From an uncultured Pelagibacteraceae bacterium (lineage in GTDB: Bacteria; Pseudomonadota; Alphaproteobacteria; Pelagibacterales; Pelagibacteraceae), in assembly GCA_902615715.1 (NCBI GenBank), contig CACMQA010000001.1, positions 186,001 through 250,000 of the forward strand: DNA of 64,000 bases. Reading direction: 5' to 3'. The notes under the pieces are model-generated. The model was not told the DNA's origin, made no database searches, and worked only from the letters and a program-made list of their open reading frames with translations. Shown here piece by piece: positions 9,504 to 17,831 of this stretch (the first letter of the stretch is position 1; each line of letters opens with the position of its first letter). A program made the translations under genes and the position numbers.

Positions 9504-9962
9504 ATGAGTAAGAAGAACGAAAAAATTGAAAAAAAAATTGAGGTTAAAGATTCTAAAAAAGTAGAAACAAAAAAAAATATAAGTTCTTTCAAAAAAAAGA
9601 AAAAAGTTAAAAAAAATATAACTTCAGGAATAGCTTATGTTTATTCAACTTTTAATAATACAATAATTTCAATTGCAGATGAAAGCGGAAATGTTGTTTC
9701 ATGGTCTTCTGCTGGTGCGAAAGGCTTTAAAGGTTCAAGAAAATCTACTCCATACGCAGCTCAAGTTGCTGCAGATGACGCTGGAGCAAAAGCATTTGAA
9801 CAAGGTTTAAGAACACTAACTGTTCAAGTAAAAGGACCTGGATCAGGAAGAGAAACAGCTCTAAGATCTTTACAATCAAGAGGATTTAAAATTTTATCAA
9901 TTAAGGATACCACACCCATGCCGCATAACGGTGCGAGACCACCAAAACGAAGGAGAGTATAA
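9504..9962 (+). CDS. rpsK: 30S ribosomal protein S11 with lysine-rich N-terminal extension
   Basis: The S11 core runs from about residue 38 ([18 protein letters not shown]) through [15 protein letters not shown] to the C-terminal [16 protein letters not shown], all strongly conserved. The product is 152 residues against ~129. The extra ~25 residues are an N-terminal tail composed almost only of Lys, Glu, Asp, Val and Ser. No internal Met offers a better start. S11 helps form the mRNA exit channel. It shares one base with rpoA. Confidence 0.95.
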   Translation: MSKKNEKIEKKIEVKDSKKVETKKNISSFKKKKKVKKNITSGIAYVYSTFNNTIISIADESGNVVSWSSAGAKGFKGSRKSTPYAAQVAADDAGAKAFEQGLRTLTVQVKGPGSGRETALRSLQSRGFKILSIKDTTPMPHNGARPPKRRRV

Positions 9963-10996
9963 TGCAAGCATCATCAAATGTTATTGACAAGAATTGGAAA
10001 GCACTTATCAAACCAAATAAATTAGATATTAAAAGTAATGAAGACAAAACTATTGCAAAAGTAATTGCCGAACCTTTGGAAAAAGGCTTTGGTCAAACTA
10101 TAGGGAATTCCTTAAGAAGAATATTGTTATCTTCTATACAAGGAGCAGCAGTTACTGCAATTCAAATTGATGGTGTTCTTCATGAATTTTCTTCAATAAA
10201 AGGTGTAAGAGAAGATGTTACAGATATTGTTTTAAATGTTAAAAACCTGGCAATAAAATCTTCTTCTTCAAGTTCAAAAAAAATAATACTAGATATTAAA
10301 GGTCCTAAAGAAGTTAAAGCTAAAGATATTACCCTTGTTCCTGAAGTAGAAATATTGAATCCAGATCAAACTATTTGTAATTTAGATGAAAAAACACATT
10401 TTCATATGGAATTAATGGTTAGTACTGGAAAAGGATATGTTCAAGCGCCAAAAAATAAATCGGAAGATAGTCCACTAGGTTTAATTTCTATAGACTCTTT
10501 GTTCAGTCCAGTTAAAAAAGTTTCTTTTTCAGTTGAAAATACAAGGGCAGGAAGTGCGTTAGACTACGATAAATTAGTTATGACAGTTGAGACGAATGGA
10601 ACCGTAGATGCAGAGGAAGCAATTGCATACTCAGCTAGAATATTTCAAGATCAGCTATCAATGTTTGTAAATTTTGAAGATCCACAAGAAATAGTAAAAG
10701 AAGTCAAATCATCTGAACCTGAATTTAATAGAAATTTGCTAAAAAGAGTTGAAGAATTAGAATTATCAGTAAGATCAATGAATTGCTTAAAAAATGATAA
10801 TATAATTTATATAGGTGATTTAGTTCAAAAAACTGAACCAGAAATGCTTAGAACACCAAATTTTGGAAGAAAATCTTTAAACGAAATTAAAGAAGTACTT
10901 AATACAATGTCATTATATTTAGGCATGGAAATTCCTAATTGGCCACCTGATAATATTGCTGAATTATCTAAGAAATTAGAGGAGAATACTTACTAA
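9962..10996 (+). CDS. rpoA: DNA-directed RNA polymerase subunit alpha
   Basis: The 344-residue product has the two alpha domains. The N-terminal assembly domain (about 1-235) contains [20 protein letters not shown] near residues 38-57. The C-terminal helix-hairpin-helix domain (about 260-330) contains [19 protein letters not shown] and [15 protein letters not shown], used for UP-element and activator contacts. It is flanked by rpsK and rplQ with TAATG junctions, the universal arrangement. Confidence 0.97.
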   Translation: MQASSNVIDKNWKALIKPNKLDIKSNEDKTIAKVIAEPLEKGFGQTIGNSLRRILLSSIQGAAVTAIQIDGVLHEFSSIKGVREDVTDIVLNVKNLAIKSSSSSSKKIILDIKGPKEVKAKDITLVPEVEILNPDQTICNLDEKTHFHMELMVSTGKGYVQAPKNKSEDSPLGLISIDSLFSPVKKVSFSVENTRAGSALDYDKLVMTVETNGTVDAEEAIAYSARIFQDQLSMFVNFEDPQEIVKEVKSSEPEFNRNLLKRVEELELSVRSMNCLKNDNIIYIGDLVQKTEPEMLRTPNFGRKSLNEIKEVLNTMSLYLGMEIPNWPPDNIAELSKKLEENTY

Positions 10997-11445
10997 TGAG
11001 ACACGGCATAGGATATAGAAAATTAAATAAAACAAGCGAACATCGTAAAGCTTTATTTAAAAACATGCTTAATTCTTTAATTAAGTATGAACAAATAATA
11101 ACAACTTTGCCAAAAGCGAAAGAGCTAAAACCACAGATTGATAAAGTTATAACAATTGGAAAAAAAAATATATTAAGTAACAAAAAGAGGTTATTTTCTA
11201 AATTACAAAATAAACATTCAGTCACAAAAGTTTTTGATGAACTTTCAAAAAGATATAATTCAAGAAAAGGTGGTTATTCTAGGGTTTTAAAAGCAGGTTT
11301 TAGAACGGGTGATGATGCGCCAATGGCTGTAATTGAACTGGTTGATAGAAATCCTGAAGCAAAAAAAATAGATAAACCAAAAAAAACCAAAACTAAAGAA
11401 AAGTCAAAAGAAGTTCAATCTGAAACAAAATTAGCAAAAAAATAA
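10996..11445 (+). CDS. rplQ: 50S ribosomal protein L17
   Basis: The conserved part starts [20 protein letters not shown] and ends near residue 118 with [14 protein letters not shown]. The product has 149 residues, about 20-30 more than the E. coli protein. The surplus is a Lys/Glu/Thr-rich C-terminal tail (about 122-149). L17 lies near the tunnel exit. This is the last ribosomal gene of the cluster; a pseudouridine synthase gene follows after ten bases with no visible terminator. Confidence 0.96.
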   Translation: MRHGIGYRKLNKTSEHRKALFKNMLNSLIKYEQIITTLPKAKELKPQIDKVITIGKKNILSNKKRLFSKLQNKHSVTKVFDELSKRYNSRKGGYSRVLKAGFRTGDDAPMAVIELVDRNPEAKKIDKPKKTKTKEKSKEVQSETKLAKK

Positions 11446-11455
11446 ATTTAGCTTC

Positions 11456-12355
11456 ATGCCAAATTCTTATACCGTTGACGAAGATTTCAATGAGTCACGG
11501 CTTGATAAATGGTTTAAAAATAAAATACTAGATCTTCCACATTCTTTAATTGAAAAAATAATTCGTCAAAATAAGATAAAGGTTAATAGAAAAAAAACAA
11601 AATCTTCATACAGGTTGCAAAAAGGAGATCTTATAGAAATTTATGATATTTCTAAATTAAAGGCTACTGATAATAAAAAAAGAATTAAATATTTACCAAA
11701 AAAAAATGAAATTGGTGATTATGATGATTATGTAATTGAAGATAATGAAAATTTTATAATAATAAATAAACCTACAGGTATACCTGTTCAATCTGGCACA
11801 AAATCATTTAAGAATATTGTAGATATAATTAAAAAAACAAAATATTTTGAAAATTCAAAACCTTTTATTGTACACAGGCTAGACAAAGAAACATCTGGAG
11901 TTTTGATTATTGCAAAAAACAGAAAGTATGCACAATTATTTACTACACTTTTTAGAATAAGGAAGATTCATAAAACTTATCTGGCGATAGTCTATGGAAA
12001 AGTTAACAAATCCGTGAGAACAATGAATGATAATTTAGTTTATTACGAAAATAACAAAAAAATTTTTCAAAAAGCTGTATCAAATCTTAAAATTATAAGA
12101 TCGAATGAAGATTATTCTTTTTTGGAGTTAAATCCTATCACTGGAAGAAAACACCAATTACGAAAACAATTACTTAATATCGGATGCCCAATTATTGGAG
12201 ATGATAAATATTTTTTAAATAATAGAAAGAGAGTAAAAATTAAAAATCTTATGCTACATGCTTATAAGATTAAATTTATGATTAACAACATTCAATATAA
12301 TTTTAAAGCAAAATATAATAATTTCTTTGAAGATTTTCTTAAAAAAAATATCTAA
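11456..12355 (+). CDS. rluC: RluC/RluD-family 23S rRNA pseudouridine synthase
   Basis: The product is 299 residues. An N-terminal S4 RNA-binding domain covers about 12-75 and the pseudouridine synthase catalytic domain about 95-290. The catalytic motif HRLDKETSG has its aspartate at residue 143. The sequence after the S4 domain (INKPTGIPVQSGTKSF) resembles RluC more than RluD, but the assignment within the family is an inference. RluC modifies three uridines of 23S rRNA. The gene ends convergently with lipB, overlapping it by four bases. Confidence 0.85.
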   Translation: MPNSYTVDEDFNESRLDKWFKNKILDLPHSLIEKIIRQNKIKVNRKKTKSSYRLQKGDLIEIYDISKLKATDNKKRIKYLPKKNEIGDYDDYVIEDNENFIIINKPTGIPVQSGTKSFKNIVDIIKKTKYFENSKPFIVHRLDKETSGVLIIAKNRKYAQLFTTLFRIRKIHKTYLAIVYGKVNKSVRTMNDNLVYYENNKKIFQKAVSNLKIIRSNEDYSFLELNPITGRKHQLRKQLLNIGCPIIGDDKYFLNNRKRVKIKNLMLHAYKIKFMINNIQYNFKAKYNNFFEDFLKKNI

Positions 12356-12963
12356 ATATCATTGATATTTTTAATGAAAATATTTGCTAAATCACTCTCA
12401 AATTTTTTAGGTTTAACTGAAATTAATTTTGATATTGAAGTTACTTTTTTATTATCTAGACCACATGGAATAATTTTTAAATATTGATTTAAGTTATTCG
12501 AAATATTTATTGAACAACCATGATATGCTACCCATCTCGATATTCTAATACCAATTGCTGCGATTTTTTTATCGTTAACCCAAATGCCAATATTTTTTTT
12601 ATCATTTTTGGCTTGAATGTTATAATTTTCTAAAAACTGTATAATACTTTTTTCTATTGAATTAATAAATTTTCTTATATCTTTTTTTCTAGTGTTTAAA
12701 TCGATAACAAAGTAAATAATTTTTTGGCCTGGGTTGTGCAGTGTAATTTTGCCTCCTCTATTAGATTTAACTATTTTTATCTTTTTATCTATTATTTCTT
12801 TTTTGTTGAAACTTACTCCAGCTGTATAAGTAGTTGGATGCTCAAGGATCCACAATAATTCTCTATTTGTCCCATTTTTTACTTCCTCAACTCTTTTATT
12901 GAGATAATGCATTGCCATTTTATAGGATATACGTTTTTTACTAATTTTAACTTCAATACTCAT
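12352..12963 (-). CDS. lipB: Octanoyl-[acyl-carrier-protein]:protein N-octanoyltransferase LipB
   Basis: This enzyme transfers octanoate from acyl carrier protein to the lipoyl domains of 2-oxoacid dehydrogenases and GcvH, the first step of lipoate synthesis. In the 203-residue product, RGGKITLHNPGQ (69-80) is the substrate-binding loop. Lys133 (KKIAAIG) and Cys167 (IPCGL) occupy the positions of the catalytic Lys/Cys pair. LipA is not in the window. It is transcribed divergently from mgtE across a 60-base gap that holds a 13-base palindrome. Confidence 0.93.
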   Translation of the reverse strand: MSIEVKISKKRISYKMAMHYLNKRVEEVKNGTNRELLWILEHPTTYTAGVSFNKKEIIDKKIKIVKSNRGGKITLHNPGQKIIYFVIDLNTRKKDIRKFINSIEKSIIQFLENYNIQAKNDKKNIGIWVNDKKIAAIGIRISRWVAYHGCSINISNNLNQYLKIIPCGLDNKKVTSISKLISVKPKKFESDLANIFIKNINDI

Positions 12964-12987
12964 TTAATTTGAATTTTATCATTTTAT

Positions 12988-13000
12988 AGACTAATAGTCT
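12988..13000. repeat. Perfect 13-base palindrome between lipB and mgtE
   Basis: AGACTA-A-TAGTCT has two 6-base arms around one base. It lies in the middle of the 60-base divergent intergenic space and overlaps a TATAGA sequence that could be a -10 element. It could be an operator. No matching copy was noticed elsewhere, and no regulator is suggested by the neighbours. Confidence 0.4.
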
Positions 13001-13023
13001 CAAAAAAACTTTTAGAGGTATTT

Positions 13024-14403
13024 ATGACTTTACTAAAATCAACAGAAGCAAAAAAAGTCAATTTGGATTTTAATAAGGAATTTATCAGTACTTTTACTCA
13101 AAATATTGAGAGTGGAAATGTTGAATTTATTAATCAAACTTTAAAAGACTTGCACGAAGCAGATGTTGCTAATTTAATTGAAAATTTAAATCCCGACACA
13201 AGAAATAAATTAATTGAAATTGAGTCTTTTAATATTGATCCAGAGATTTTTATTGAATTAAATGAGTCAATTCAAAGTGAAGTTTTACAATTACTTTCTA
13301 TAGACTCTCTTATTAAAATAATAAAAAGATTAGAATCTGATAATGCTATTAAAATTCTTGAAAACTTATCAAAAGAAGTAAAAGAAAAAGTTTTAGAAAA
13401 ACTTCCCCCAAAAGACAAATTTTTATTACAAGAAGGTTTAAGCTACCCCGAGGACTCTGCAGCAAGAATAATGCAAAGAGAATTTACAGCAGTACCAAGT
13501 AATTGGACCGTTGGTCAAACTATAGATTATTTAAGAGAGGACAAAGATTTGCCTGAAGAATTCCTGGAAATTTTTATAGTAGATAATGATTTTAAACCAA
13601 TTGGAACTGTACCCTCATCTAGAGTACTTAGAACATCAAGAGATTTAAAAATGAACACTATTATGAGAGAAATGCCAGTCCTAATTTCAGTAAATATGGA
13701 TAAAGAAGAAGTTGGTCTCACTTTTGAAAATTATAACTTAGTATCTGCAGGAGTAGTTAATAAAGAAAATAAATTAGTTGGTATGATTACAGCTGATGAT
13801 GTTGTTACAGTTGTTCAAGAAGAAGCTGAAGAAGACGCTTTACGTTTAGCAGGAGTTGGTGATGAAGAAATCACTGATAGTGTTATGCTTAAAACTAAAA
13901 GAAGATTTAATTGGTTATTATTAAATCTATTTACAGCTTTACTTGCCACTTGGGTTATAAGTTTCTTTGGAGCTTCAATCGAGCAAATGGTAGCTTTAGC
14001 TTTTCTTATGCCAATAGTTGCTTCAATGGGGGGAAATGCTGGGATGCAAACTTTAGCAGTTACAATACGAGCAATAGCAACTAAAGAATTATCAAAAAGT
14101 AATTTTAATAGAGTAGTTGTTAAAGAATTTTTGATAGGTATTTTAAATGGCATAATTTTTGCAATAATAACTGCAATAATAGTTCAATTATGGTTTAAAG
14201 AATTAAATCTTTCTCTATTAATTGGTATTTCTATGATCTTAAATATGATTGTTGCAGGATTGTTTGGAATTTTAGTGCCAGTATCATTAAAAAAATTAAA
14301 TATTGATCCTGCTTTAGCTTCAAGCGTTTTTGTAACAACTATTACAGATGTAATTGGATTTCTCTCATTCCTAGGTTTAGGGTCTTTTTATTTTTTAAAT
14401 TAG
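13024..14403 (+). CDS. mgtE: MgtE-family magnesium transporter
   Basis: The 459-residue product shows the MgtE layout. An N-terminal helical superhelix (about 20-135) includes the segment LHEADVANLIENL. Two CBS domains follow (about 140-265, with DDVVTVVQEEAEEDALRL leading into the plug helix), then five transmembrane helices (about 290-459) with the conserved PIVASMGGNAGMQTLAVTIR. It mediates gated Mg2+ entry across the inner membrane. AGAGG at 13014-13018 is a fair ribosome site. Its stop overlaps the panC stop by four bases on the opposite strand. Confidence 0.94.
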   Translation: MTLLKSTEAKKVNLDFNKEFISTFTQNIESGNVEFINQTLKDLHEADVANLIENLNPDTRNKLIEIESFNIDPEIFIELNESIQSEVLQLLSIDSLIKIIKRLESDNAIKILENLSKEVKEKVLEKLPPKDKFLLQEGLSYPEDSAARIMQREFTAVPSNWTVGQTIDYLREDKDLPEEFLEIFIVDNDFKPIGTVPSSRVLRTSRDLKMNTIMREMPVLISVNMDKEEVGLTFENYNLVSAGVVNKENKLVGMITADDVVTVVQEEAEEDALRLAGVGDEEITDSVMLKTKRRFNWLLLNLFTALLATWVISFFGASIEQMVALAFLMPIVASMGGNAGMQTLAVTIRAIATKELSKSNFNRVVVKEFLIGILNGIIFAIITAIIVQLWFKELNLSLLIGISMILNMIVAGLFGILVPVSLKKLNIDPALASSVFVTTITDVIGFLSFLGLGSFYFLN

Positions 14404-15215
14404 ATATTATCAATTAATCTAATCTTCTTAATATAGTAAGCAAAAAATAAATTAAATTTTTCATTTGCATTTTTTATTTTTTTAAAACTTTTTATATTGT
14501 AATTTTCTACATAATCAATTTTAGTTGCACCTAGACTTTTTAAGTCTTTTTTTATTTTATTTATCCTAAATAAACTATAATCTTTTTTAATTTTTTTCTT
14601 CAAGTTACTGAGATAATAAAAAATATTAGATGCGATTTTCATCTGTGTTTTGTTAAGATTTGAATTTCTTGAAGAACAAGCTATACCATTTTTTTCCCTA
14701 ATAGTTTTGCATTCAATTACTTTAGATTTAATCTTTTTATACTCGATGTGTTTTCTAATTAAATATAGTTGCTGATAATCTTTTTTTCCTAAATAGATAT
14801 ATTTAGGTTTAATTATTTCTATAAATCTGTTTACGACATTTAATACACCTTCAAAATGGCCTTTTCTAAATTTACCACATAATTTTTTTGAAGATTTATC
14901 TAAGAAAAATTTGTTCTTAGGTTTAAACCCATATATGTCCTTAAATGTTGGAATATATAAATAATCAATATTCAATTTCTTAAGCAGTTTTATGTCCTTT
15001 TTTGTATTTCTGGGATAAGACATAAAATCACTTTTTTTATTGAATTGCTTAGGATTCACAAAAATAGAGACTAAAGTTTTAGACTTAGATTTCTTAGATT
15101 GTTTGATCAAGGAGATATGTCCTTTATGTAATCCACCCATTGTAGGTATAAATGATATCCCTGTAGTTTTTGAAATCTCTTTCTGAAGGGTATGTTTGTC
15201 TTTAAATATTTTCAT
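14400..15215 (-). CDS. panC: Pantothenate synthetase
   Basis: This enzyme joins pantoate and beta-alanine with ATP to make pantothenate, the precursor of CoA. The product is 271 residues. The nucleotidyl-transferase HIGH-type motif is PTMGGLHKGH (residues 24-33), FVNPKQF follows, and the KMSKS-like loop reads ACSSRNSNL. No panB or panD is next to it. It ends convergently with mgtE and starts 38 bases from galU, facing away. Confidence 0.94.
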   Translation of the reverse strand: MKIFKDKHTLQKEISKTTGISFIPTMGGLHKGHISLIKQSKKSKSKTLVSIFVNPKQFNKKSDFMSYPRNTKKDIKLLKKLNIDYLYIPTFKDIYGFKPKNKFFLDKSSKKLCGKFRKGHFEGVLNVVNRFIEIIKPKYIYLGKKDYQQLYLIRKHIEYKKIKSKVIECKTIREKNGIACSSRNSNLNKTQMKIASNIFYYLSNLKKKIKKDYSLFRINKIKKDLKSLGATKIDYVENYNIKSFKKIKNANEKFNLFFAYYIKKIRLIDNI

Positions 15216-15224
15216 TTCTATAAA

Positions 15225-15253
15225 GCAATGATAATAACTATTATAAGAATCAT
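15225..15253. promoter_or_regulatory. panC-galU divergent intergenic region with near-palindrome
   Basis: The 38-base gap between the two start codons contains ATAATA-AC-TATTAT, two 6-base arms separated by two bases, followed by TATAAG just before the galU ATG. Given the spacing, any promoters for the two genes must overlap here. No Shine-Dalgarno is obvious for galU. Confidence 0.3.
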
Positions 15254-16069
15254 ATGATAAAACAAGCCATTATTCCATTAGCAGGATTAGGGACGAGAAT
15301 GCTTCCTTTGACAAGTGTAATGCCAAAAGAACTAATGCCCATCGATGGTAAACCAAATTTACAATATATATTAGATGAATGTATTGATGCAGGTGTAAAA
15401 GAATTCATATTTATAATTTCAAAAAAAAAACTATCAATAAAAAAATATTTTTTTAATGATAATTTTTATAAAAAAATAATAAAAAAGAAAAAAGATAAAA
15501 GACTAATTGAAGAGTTCAAAAAAATAAAAAGATATCAAAAAATGATAAAATTTGTTTATCAGAACAAACCAAAAGGTACAGGCGATGCAGTCTTAAGATG
15601 TCAGAAATATATAAAAAATAAATACTTTTTAATGCTTTTACCTGATGACTTAATCATAAAAAATAATTGTTCTAAAGAAATGATGCGATTACATAAAAAA
15701 ACTAATGGATCGATAATTGCCACAAAAAGAGTAGAAAGAAAAACAGTATCAAGATGGGGAATTTTATCGATTAAAAATAAAAAAAGAAGATATTTTCAAA
15801 TTAAAGACGTCGTAGAGAAACCTAGCATCAAAAAAGCTCCATCAAATTTTGCAATTATTGGTAGATACATATTACCAACAAAAATCTTCACTGAAATAAA
15901 GAAATTAAAACCTGGCCAAGGAGGAGAGATACATATTACTGACGCAATTAGAAGTTTAATTAAAAAAGAAAATAAATTTTATGGAAATATTTTTAAAGGC
16001 AAATATTTAGATTGCGGAACTTTAAGTGGATATATTGATTCAGGAATACAAATATCTAAAGGAAAATAA
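15254..16069 (+). CDS. galU: UTP-glucose-1-phosphate uridylyltransferase
   Basis: The product makes UDP-glucose from UTP and glucose 1-phosphate. It is 271 residues long with the nucleotidyltransferase start IPLAGLGTRMLPLTSVMPKE (about residues 7-26). NKPKGTGDAVL, LLPDD (metal/nucleotide loop) and VVEKP follow. The next gene, ugd, starts on the base after its stop, so the pair probably makes UDP-glucuronate for surface polysaccharide or lipid. Confidence 0.93.
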   Translation: MIKQAIIPLAGLGTRMLPLTSVMPKELMPIDGKPNLQYILDECIDAGVKEFIFIISKKKLSIKKYFFNDNFYKKIIKKKKDKRLIEEFKKIKRYQKMIKFVYQNKPKGTGDAVLRCQKYIKNKYFLMLLPDDLIIKNNCSKEMMRLHKKTNGSIIATKRVERKTVSRWGILSIKNKKRRYFQIKDVVEKPSIKKAPSNFAIIGRYILPTKIFTEIKKLKPGQGGEIHITDAIRSLIKKENKFYGNIFKGKYLDCGTLSGYIDSGIQISKGK

Positions 16070-17374
16070 ATGAAACTATGTATGATTGGAACTGGTTACG
16101 TTGGATTAGTAAGTGGTGTTTGCTTTGCTGATATAGGAAATCAAGTTGTCTGCGTTGATAAAGATAAAAACAAAATAAATAAACTAAACTCTGGAATTTC
16201 TCCAATCTATGAACCAGGATTAGACGAATTAATAAAAAAAAATTTTGTAGCTAAACGTCTCTCATTCACAACAGATATTGATAAAGCTATTAGCCTATCA
16301 GATATAATTTTTATATGTGTTGGAACGCCTACAAAAAAAGGATCAATTAAAGTTGATTTATCTTTTGTTTATAAATGCACAAAAGAAATTTTAAAATATT
16401 CAAAAAGAAAAAAGATTATTGTAACTAAGTCTACAGTCCCAGTGGGAACAGGGGATGAAATTGAAAAAATATTAAAAAAAAAGAAAAAACTTTTGACAGT
16501 AATCTCCAATCCTGAATTTTTAAGAGAAGGTGAGGCAATACGAGATTTTAGATACCCTGATAGAATTGTAGTTGGATCTAATGAAAAAAAAGCATTTAAT
16601 ACTATGAAAAAACTTTACGCACCATTAACTAATAAAGGTGCAAAATTTTTTACTACTTCAAGAAGAGGAGCTGAGTTAATAAAATATGCATCAAATGCTT
16701 TTCTTGCAACCAAAATTACTTTTATTAATGAACTTGCTAACTTATGTGAAAAATCTGGAGTAAATATAGAGGATATTTCATTAGGTATGGGCTCTGATAG
16801 TAGAATAGGCGGCAGATTTTTACGAGCTGGTCCAGCTTATGGTGGCTCATGCTTTCCAAAAGATACTAAAGGTCTTGTATCGGCTGCAGAGAAATATAAA
16901 ATAAATTTATCAGTTGTTAAATCAGTTATTAAATCTAATCAAGAAAGAGTGGGCTTACTAACTCAAAGAATTCATAAAATTTTAGGTTCAAATATAAGAA
17001 ATAAAAAAATTTCATTCTTAGGTGTTACTTTTAAACCAAACACTGACGATATGAGAGACTCTACTAGCCTTAAAATGATACCTTATTTATGCAAAAAAGG
17101 AGCAAAAGTTAATTATTATGATCCCTCAGGAGAAAAAAAAGAATTCAGAAAAATAAAAAACTGCAATTACAAAATCAACATAAAGTCTAATTGTAATGGC
17201 GCAGATTTAGTTGTTTTACTCACTGAATGGGACGAATTCAAATCAATAGATTTCAAAAAGATTGTTAGAAATAGTAAATTTAAAGTGTACGACCTAAGAA
17301 ATCTTTATTCTGCTGAAGAAATGAAAAAAAATAAGATCAAATATTATTCCGTTGGCAGACCTAACATTAATTAA
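16070..17374 (+). CDS. ugd: UDP-glucose 6-dehydrogenase
   Basis: The product oxidises UDP-glucose twice with NAD+ to UDP-glucuronate. It is 434 residues long. An N-terminal Rossmann domain starts MKLCMIGTGYVGLVSGVCF. The catalytic cysteine is Cys261 in AYGGSCFPKDTKGL. The C-terminal UDP-binding domain (about 315-430) includes FLGVTFKPNTDDMRDS. It pairs with galU in a two-gene unit. Its 3' end overlaps the ridA-like gene on the other strand by eight bases. Confidence 0.95.
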   Translation: MKLCMIGTGYVGLVSGVCFADIGNQVVCVDKDKNKINKLNSGISPIYEPGLDELIKKNFVAKRLSFTTDIDKAISLSDIIFICVGTPTKKGSIKVDLSFVYKCTKEILKYSKRKKIIVTKSTVPVGTGDEIEKILKKKKKLLTVISNPEFLREGEAIRDFRYPDRIVVGSNEKKAFNTMKKLYAPLTNKGAKFFTTSRRGAELIKYASNAFLATKITFINELANLCEKSGVNIEDISLGMGSDSRIGGRFLRAGPAYGGSCFPKDTKGLVSAAEKYKINLSVVKSVIKSNQERVGLLTQRIHKILGSNIRNKKISFLGVTFKPNTDDMRDSTSLKMIPYLCKKGAKVNYYDPSGEKKEFRKIKNCNYKINIKSNCNGADLVVLLTEWDEFKSIDFKKIVRNSKFKVYDLRNLYSAEEMKKNKIKYYSVGRPNIN

Positions 17375-17831
17375 GTTCAAAAATAGCATCAACTTCGACC
17401 GCAACTCCTAAGGGTAAGCTATTCACACTTACAGCAGCACGTGTGTGTTCACCTTTTTTATCAAAAATTTTAGCTATAATATCTGAAGCACCGTTAATAA
17501 TTTTTGGTTGATCTTTGAAATCATCTGTTGAATTAACATAACCTGTTAATTTCACACAAGATTTAACTTTATCTAAATCCCCTTCACAAGCATTTTTAAC
17601 ATGAGCAACAATATTTAAACCACATCTCTCGGCAGCTTGATAGCCTTTCTTTAAATCTAAATCTTTTCCAATCTTACCTGTTATAAGTTTTGCATTTTCG
17701 TCAATAGATATTTGACCAGAAATATATAAAAATTTTCCAACAATTTTAGTAGCAACATAAGCTCCTACAGGCGCTTTCGGTTCAGGTAATTTTATATTTA
17801 AACTTTTTATTTTGCTTTCTATATCACTCAT
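17367..17831 (-). CDS. RidA/YjgF-family protein
   Basis: The 154-residue product belongs to the longer (~150-residue) RidA-like group. Landmarks are GAYVATKIVGKFLYISGQIS (about residues 22-41) and the C-terminal RAAVSVNSLPLGVAVEVDAI. Classical RidA hydrolyses reactive enamines/imines from PLP enzymes; the activity of this subgroup is less certain. It overlaps the topA end by four bases and is probably co-transcribed with it. Confidence 0.85.
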   Translation of the reverse strand: MSDIESKIKSLNIKLPEPKAPVGAYVATKIVGKFLYISGQISIDENAKLITGKIGKDLDLKKGYQAAERCGLNIVAHVKNACEGDLDKVKSCVKLTGYVNSTDDFKDQPKIINGASDIIAKIFDKKGEHTRAAVSVNSLPLGVAVEVDAIFELN

